Source: a virus
IMG/VR virus record: IMGVR_UViG_3300006751_000059
Span: 1-34,133 of that record
Direction: 5' to 3' (one strand)
Length of the DNA: 34,133 bases
Shown: one piece after another, positions 31,354 through 34,133 of the stretch
Layout of the letters: each line of letters begins with the position of its first letter
Position numbering within the stretch: the first letter of the stretch is position 1
Translations under genes and position numbers: made by a program
The notes under the pieces: generated by a model
Databases searched by the model: none
The model's input: only the letters and a program-made list of their open reading frames with translations
Told to the model about the DNA's origin: nothing

Positions 31354-32398
31354 CTTTGGTTAACCCTAGAACTCTGGCTTTCCAGTCTGGCATTGATTCT
31401 AGAGCGTCGGCCTCTTCCGAAACTAATTCCTTTTGCATGTTAGCAATCTTCAACATCACCTTCCTTTCTTCCTCTTCTTGAAACAATTCTACCAGATTGA
31501 TAATAGAGGCGTTTTGTTGATGTTTGTTTTGAACCCGCTTTGCTCCATCCCCGTTTAAGCGGGTTATAAGGCTCTCCATGCGCTTTTCGCATTGATTATA
31601 CTCTTCGCTTTTTGTTTTGAGTAACTCAGCTAATCTAACAGTCATGTCTCTTTGGTCCTCACACTGTTCGAACATGTAATTTAATTTATCCACCGCTTTT
31701 TGTATATTCATTAAGTTTACATAATCTATGCATACATTGATATACAAATTAACCTCATCGGAGGTTAGGTCCGGCTTGTCCCATGTAGCTCTTACGAATT
31801 CCGCCTCAAATAAAGTTCTATCTTGTTTGTTAGTATAATTGTTTATCGTCAAAATCAACCTCGGAGACTGCATGAACTTTACAAGGGCTTCTACCCCCTT
31901 TTTAGTCTGTGCCTGCATCTTGACCACCTCTAGCTCCTGATTTGTCGTTTCGTTGACTTTTCTGAGCACTGCGTCAAAACCCTCTGGGGGGCAATAGGTT
32001 ACTCCAGCAGCCGTGTCGGCAGGATGGACGCTTTCTGGAGAATTCTCCTTAATGAATGTGGCAACCTCTATAGCCTCTTTGCTTAGTGGGGATATATCCT
32101 TCCCTTGAAACAGTAGCTGCGCTATGTCAAAGGCCTTCATCCCGGCATCCAGATTCTCAAGAATAAACTCCTTCTGGTCTTCTGTGAGCTTTATGGCTTT
32201 GACCTTTGTGTGCTTAGTTGTTTTGTACTTATAATCTTTTTCAGCCATATAAGCCCGAACTGCACGACCTTCCTTGGACCTTCCATCTAGACTTTCGGAC
32301 ATGAAGGCCGCGCACGTCAACTCATTCAAGTTGCAGATTTTTTGATAGTTGTTGTCGATGAACGCCTGCTGCTCTTTAGTTAAGTTTGTCTTTTCCAT
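31340..32398 (-). CDS. Protein with duplicated N-terminal helical unit, possible small terminase
   Basis: A 352-residue protein with an internal duplication. Residues 6-54 and 71-119 align at an offset of 65: L-T-[KE]-[ED]-Q-x-x-F-I, later a Phe (32 and 97), then S-K-E (41-43 and 106-108) and an [AE]-V helix. Each unit looks like a compact helical (HTH-like) domain. The middle and end (about 140-340) are helical, with coiled-coil stretches (e.g. EEEERKVMLKIANMQKELVSEE). Position, size and DNA-binding look allow a small terminase subunit or a transcription factor; neither is proved. It starts inside the sigma-like gene (23-base overlap). Confidence 0.55.
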   Translation of the reverse strand: MEKTNLTKEQQAFIDNNYQKICNLNELTCAAFMSESLDGRSKEGRAVRAYMAEKDYKYKTTKHTKVKAIKLTEDQKEFILENLDAGMKAFDIAQLLFQGKDISPLSKEAIEVATFIKENSPESVHPADTAAGVTYCPPEGFDAVLRKVNETTNQELEVVKMQAQTKKGVEALVKFMQSPRLILTINNYTNKQDRTLFEAEFVRATWDKPDLTSDEVNLYINVCIDYVNLMNIQKAVDKLNYMFEQCEDQRDMTVRLAELLKTKSEEYNQCEKRMESLITRLNGDGAKRVQNKHQQNASIINLVELFQEEEERKVMLKIANMQKELVSEEADALESMPDWKARVLGLTKDDVI

Positions 32399-33107
32399 AA
32401 AAGATATCCTTTGTTTTTAAAATTCTTTCTGCTTTAGCCTTGAATTGTTTTTTTAAGTTTTTGATTTGCTTGTACCCCGCCTTTCTTCCTTTTTCAGTAG
32501 TTCGGTAGCCCAATTTGGCTGCGGCCTCCTCTTCTGTCATATTTAAGATAAAAAGCATCTCATAGATCTCATAGTTTTTGGTGCTCAGGACTTTTTTCAT
32601 TTCGCTATGCAATTTCCTTTCGGCGTCCTCTAGCAAGAACGATATGCTCCCTCTGCATTCCACTTCATGAATGTGGTTCTCTATTGCGACGGGCATCTTA
32701 ATATCGAATGCTGCCTTTTTTGTTTTCTCCCATTTGGCATAAAGGGGGCATTCACTGCATTGGGTTCTGCTTGCAGTGAAGCCGCAAAACCCCTTTTCTC
32801 CGTCATCAGCTACCCCGCTTTGATTGAAGGGGCAATTCAAGCAAGGGCGCGCAAAATTACTATAGTAATTACGAAGTATGTTTTTTAGCTGATTCGATAT
32901 GATCCGATTCAGCCATGGCTTCAGGGGGCGCTCCTGATCCCATTGACTCCATTTTTTATAAAGGTGAGTGCGAATTATTTGCTTGACATCGTCATAGTCC
33001 ATCCATGCCAAGGACTTCAGGAACCATTTTCCTCGACGTTTATTAAGCTCTTCTTCTATTATTTCGTACTGGTCTTCATAGGTGAGTTTTTTCTTTTTAT
33101 TCCCCAC
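32376..33107 (-). CDS. Phage sigma-factor-like protein with cysteine cluster
   Basis: A 243-residue protein. Residues 28-85 resemble sigma region 2 (DYDDVKQIIRTHLYKKW, then PWLNRIISNQLKNILRNYY). Residues 177-222 resemble region 4 helix-turn-helix (NYEIYEMLFILNMTEEEAAA, then GYKQIKNLKK). Between them are Cys89, Cys92, Cys108, Cys117 and Cys120, which could bind zinc. It would redirect host RNA polymerase to phage genes, as late sigma factors do in other phages. It overlaps the zinc-ribbon gene by 11 bases. The targets it recognises are unknown. Confidence 0.7.
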   Translation of the reverse strand: MGNKKKKLTYEDQYEIIEEELNKRRGKWFLKSLAWMDYDDVKQIIRTHLYKKWSQWDQERPLKPWLNRIISNQLKNILRNYYSNFARPCLNCPFNQSGVADDGEKGFCGFTASRTQCSECPLYAKWEKTKKAAFDIKMPVAIENHIHEVECRGSISFLLEDAERKLHSEMKKVLSTKNYEIYEMLFILNMTEEEAAAKLGYRTTEKGRKAGYKQIKNLKKQFKAKAERILKTKDIFYGKDKLN

Positions 33108-33477
33108 CTAGGTCTGTTGGCTCCCGTGCCGAACGGCATTGATCCATGGTTTGCTGGACGACGTCTCCCTCATTCCCGCCTTTCGGCAGAGGTCGTGAGC
33201 CCATTTTTTGATATGTTTCATTAGGGTCTTTAGATGCTTGATTAACTAAATCCCCAAAGGTTAGAGGGTTGCCATTGGTGGCTATAGAGTACTCTAACTT
33301 AGTGATATTTGGAACGTGCTCCCCCTCATTTATATTCTCAGACTTATTCTCGGAGATTGAGGCTGTGGCGCTCTCGCTTGTGGGTTCCAATAGATTACCA
33401 CAAGACGAACAAAATTTAGGCTTGTCCAGCGTGTATTCTATCTTGTGCCCACATTTAGTACAAAACTCGGTGTTCAT
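33097..33477 (-). CDS. Zinc-ribbon protein with disordered tail
   Basis: A 126-residue protein. A double-knuckle zinc ribbon opens it: Cys6, Cys9, Cys23, Cys26 (CTKCGHK...FCSSCGN). The rest is Ser/Glu/Asn-rich and probably unstructured (SESATASISENKSENINEG; PLPKGGNEGDVVQQTMDQ). Its leader is very AT-rich. It overlaps the sigma-like gene by 11 bases, so it may be a partner of that factor or of RNA polymerase; this is inferred only from neighbourhood. Confidence 0.7.
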   Translation of the reverse strand: MNTEFCTKCGHKIEYTLDKPKFCSSCGNLLEPTSESATASISENKSENINEGEHVPNITKLEYSIATNGNPLTFGDLVNQASKDPNETYQKMGSRPLPKGGNEGDVVQQTMDQCRSAREPTDLGGE

Positions 33478-33515
33478 GTTTTATATTATATAAATAATAT
33501 ATCTTTTTCTATTTT

Positions 33516-34109
33516 TTAAACTAAATAGCCACCTAGTATTCGAGCCTGCGCCCTCATGAAGCGAAATTTACAATCTGTCATGAGGTCATCAGGTGGAGGG
33601 GATTTGACGTAATCAATCCCAAGAATTCCTATAATTTTTCCGTTTAATGTTTTGATGGGGACATTGTAGATTGCAGAAACCCCTTTGTCTTGTATCATCT
33701 TGAGAAAGCTTCGGTCTTCTACTCTAGACATGTCAGTATGTACAAAACAGCCATGGTCGATTAAGTCTTTGATGTATACATGGTAATTTGAGATTCTGTG
33801 GTTTTGTGAGTTTTCACACTCTACGCTAATCCCTTGTTCCACGGTTTCGTATGTGCAGCTAAATTTCTGTTGGCCCCGACCTGAGAAATAATGTTCTCCA
33901 TTATGAAACTCCATGATGTAAGCGCGATCCGCTCCCATCTCCCCTACTAAAAAACCTAGGGCGGTATAGACATTGGTATTCTGGAGGGTCTCTTTTATTA
34001 TGCAGTTTTTGTCTCTTTTGGCCATGTACTTCCGTCCGAGCCATACGCTGCCTAAGGTGGCCAATGCCGTTATTAATGAGGCCAATAGGGTTACAAATTC
34101 ATCACTCAC
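33516..34109 (-). CDS. Membrane-anchored GAF-like protein
   Basis: A 197-residue protein with an N-terminal membrane helix (about 5-25, LLASLITALATLGSVWLG) followed by a positive stretch (RKYMAKRDK). Residues 50-175 look like a GAF-type sensory domain: ADRAYIMEFHNGEHYFSG, then SAIYNVPIKTLNGKIIGILG. There is no output domain after it. It could bind a small ligand at the inner membrane. It is the first gene in the window on this strand; upstream of it only 24 bases remain. Confidence 0.6.
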   Translation of the reverse strand: MSDEFVTLLASLITALATLGSVWLGRKYMAKRDKNCIIKETLQNTNVYTALGFLVGEMGADRAYIMEFHNGEHYFSGRGQQKFSCTYETVEQGISVECENSQNHRISNYHVYIKDLIDHGCFVHTDMSRVEDRSFLKMIQDKGVSAIYNVPIKTLNGKIIGILGIDYVKSPPPDDLMTDCKFRFMRAQARILGGYLV

Positions 34110-34133
34110 AATGATATATACACACTTACTTGC

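Noticed and set aside
33489-33496. TATAAATA, the T4 late promoter box
   Set aside because: It is on the plus strand, pointing away from all genes, in an AT-rich gap. I saw no such box upstream of the minus-strand genes.
1-34133. tRNA genes, integrase, insertion sequences or lysis enzymes
   Set aside because: I found no cloverleaf, recombinase or endolysin motifs; a systematic tRNA scan would be needed to be certain.

Overview
This window is the packaging, head and tail module of a tailed double-stranded DNA phage (or prophage). Every supported gene lies on the minus strand, so the module reads from right to left. The gene set includes a terminase, a portal, a protease-scaffold fusion, a coat protein, a neck cluster and tail-tube proteins. 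It also has a two-gene chaperone-like pair and a very large tape measure, with no sheath or contractile baseplate gene. This points to a long, non-contractile (siphovirus-like) tail. The host cannot be named. Some starts have AAGGA or GAGGAG-type ribosome sites, but many have only A/T-rich leaders. There are no tRNAs, integrase or insertion sequences, and no gene-free stretch above 300 bases.

Right part (34.1 to 29.6 kb): a membrane-anchored GAF-like protein, a zinc-ribbon protein, a sigma-factor-like protein with a cysteine cluster between its two sigma regions, and a protein whose N-terminus is a duplicated helical (HTH-like) unit. These are followed by a tiny two-helix membrane protein, a right-handed beta-helix protein and an ERCC4-type nuclease with a C2H2 finger. 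Most of these genes overlap, which suggests one transcription unit.

Middle part (29.6 to 17.9 kb): large terminase, portal, a Lys/Asp-rich repeat protein, the protease-scaffold fusion, a probable decoration protein and the major capsid protein. A strong terminator follows the capsid gene. A near-consensus sigma70 promoter lies just beyond it and restarts transcription into a SAP-like protein and four neck or head-tail joining proteins.

Left part (17.9 to 0 kb): four consecutive proteins that look like a tail-tube family (two are clear paralogs), a small protein and two overlapping chaperone-like genes. The last gene is an open tape-measure gene that runs off the left edge after at least 3,932 codons.

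The most unusual feature is the tape measure. At least eleven copies of a short motif, A-S-G-[FY]-[IVT]-P-N-[FLMY], cut it into segments. Two of these segments carry residues arranged like PD-(D/E)xK nucleases. The protein therefore looks like a chain of tape-measure helices and inserted globular, possibly enzymatic, cargo domains separated by a repeated punctuation peptide.
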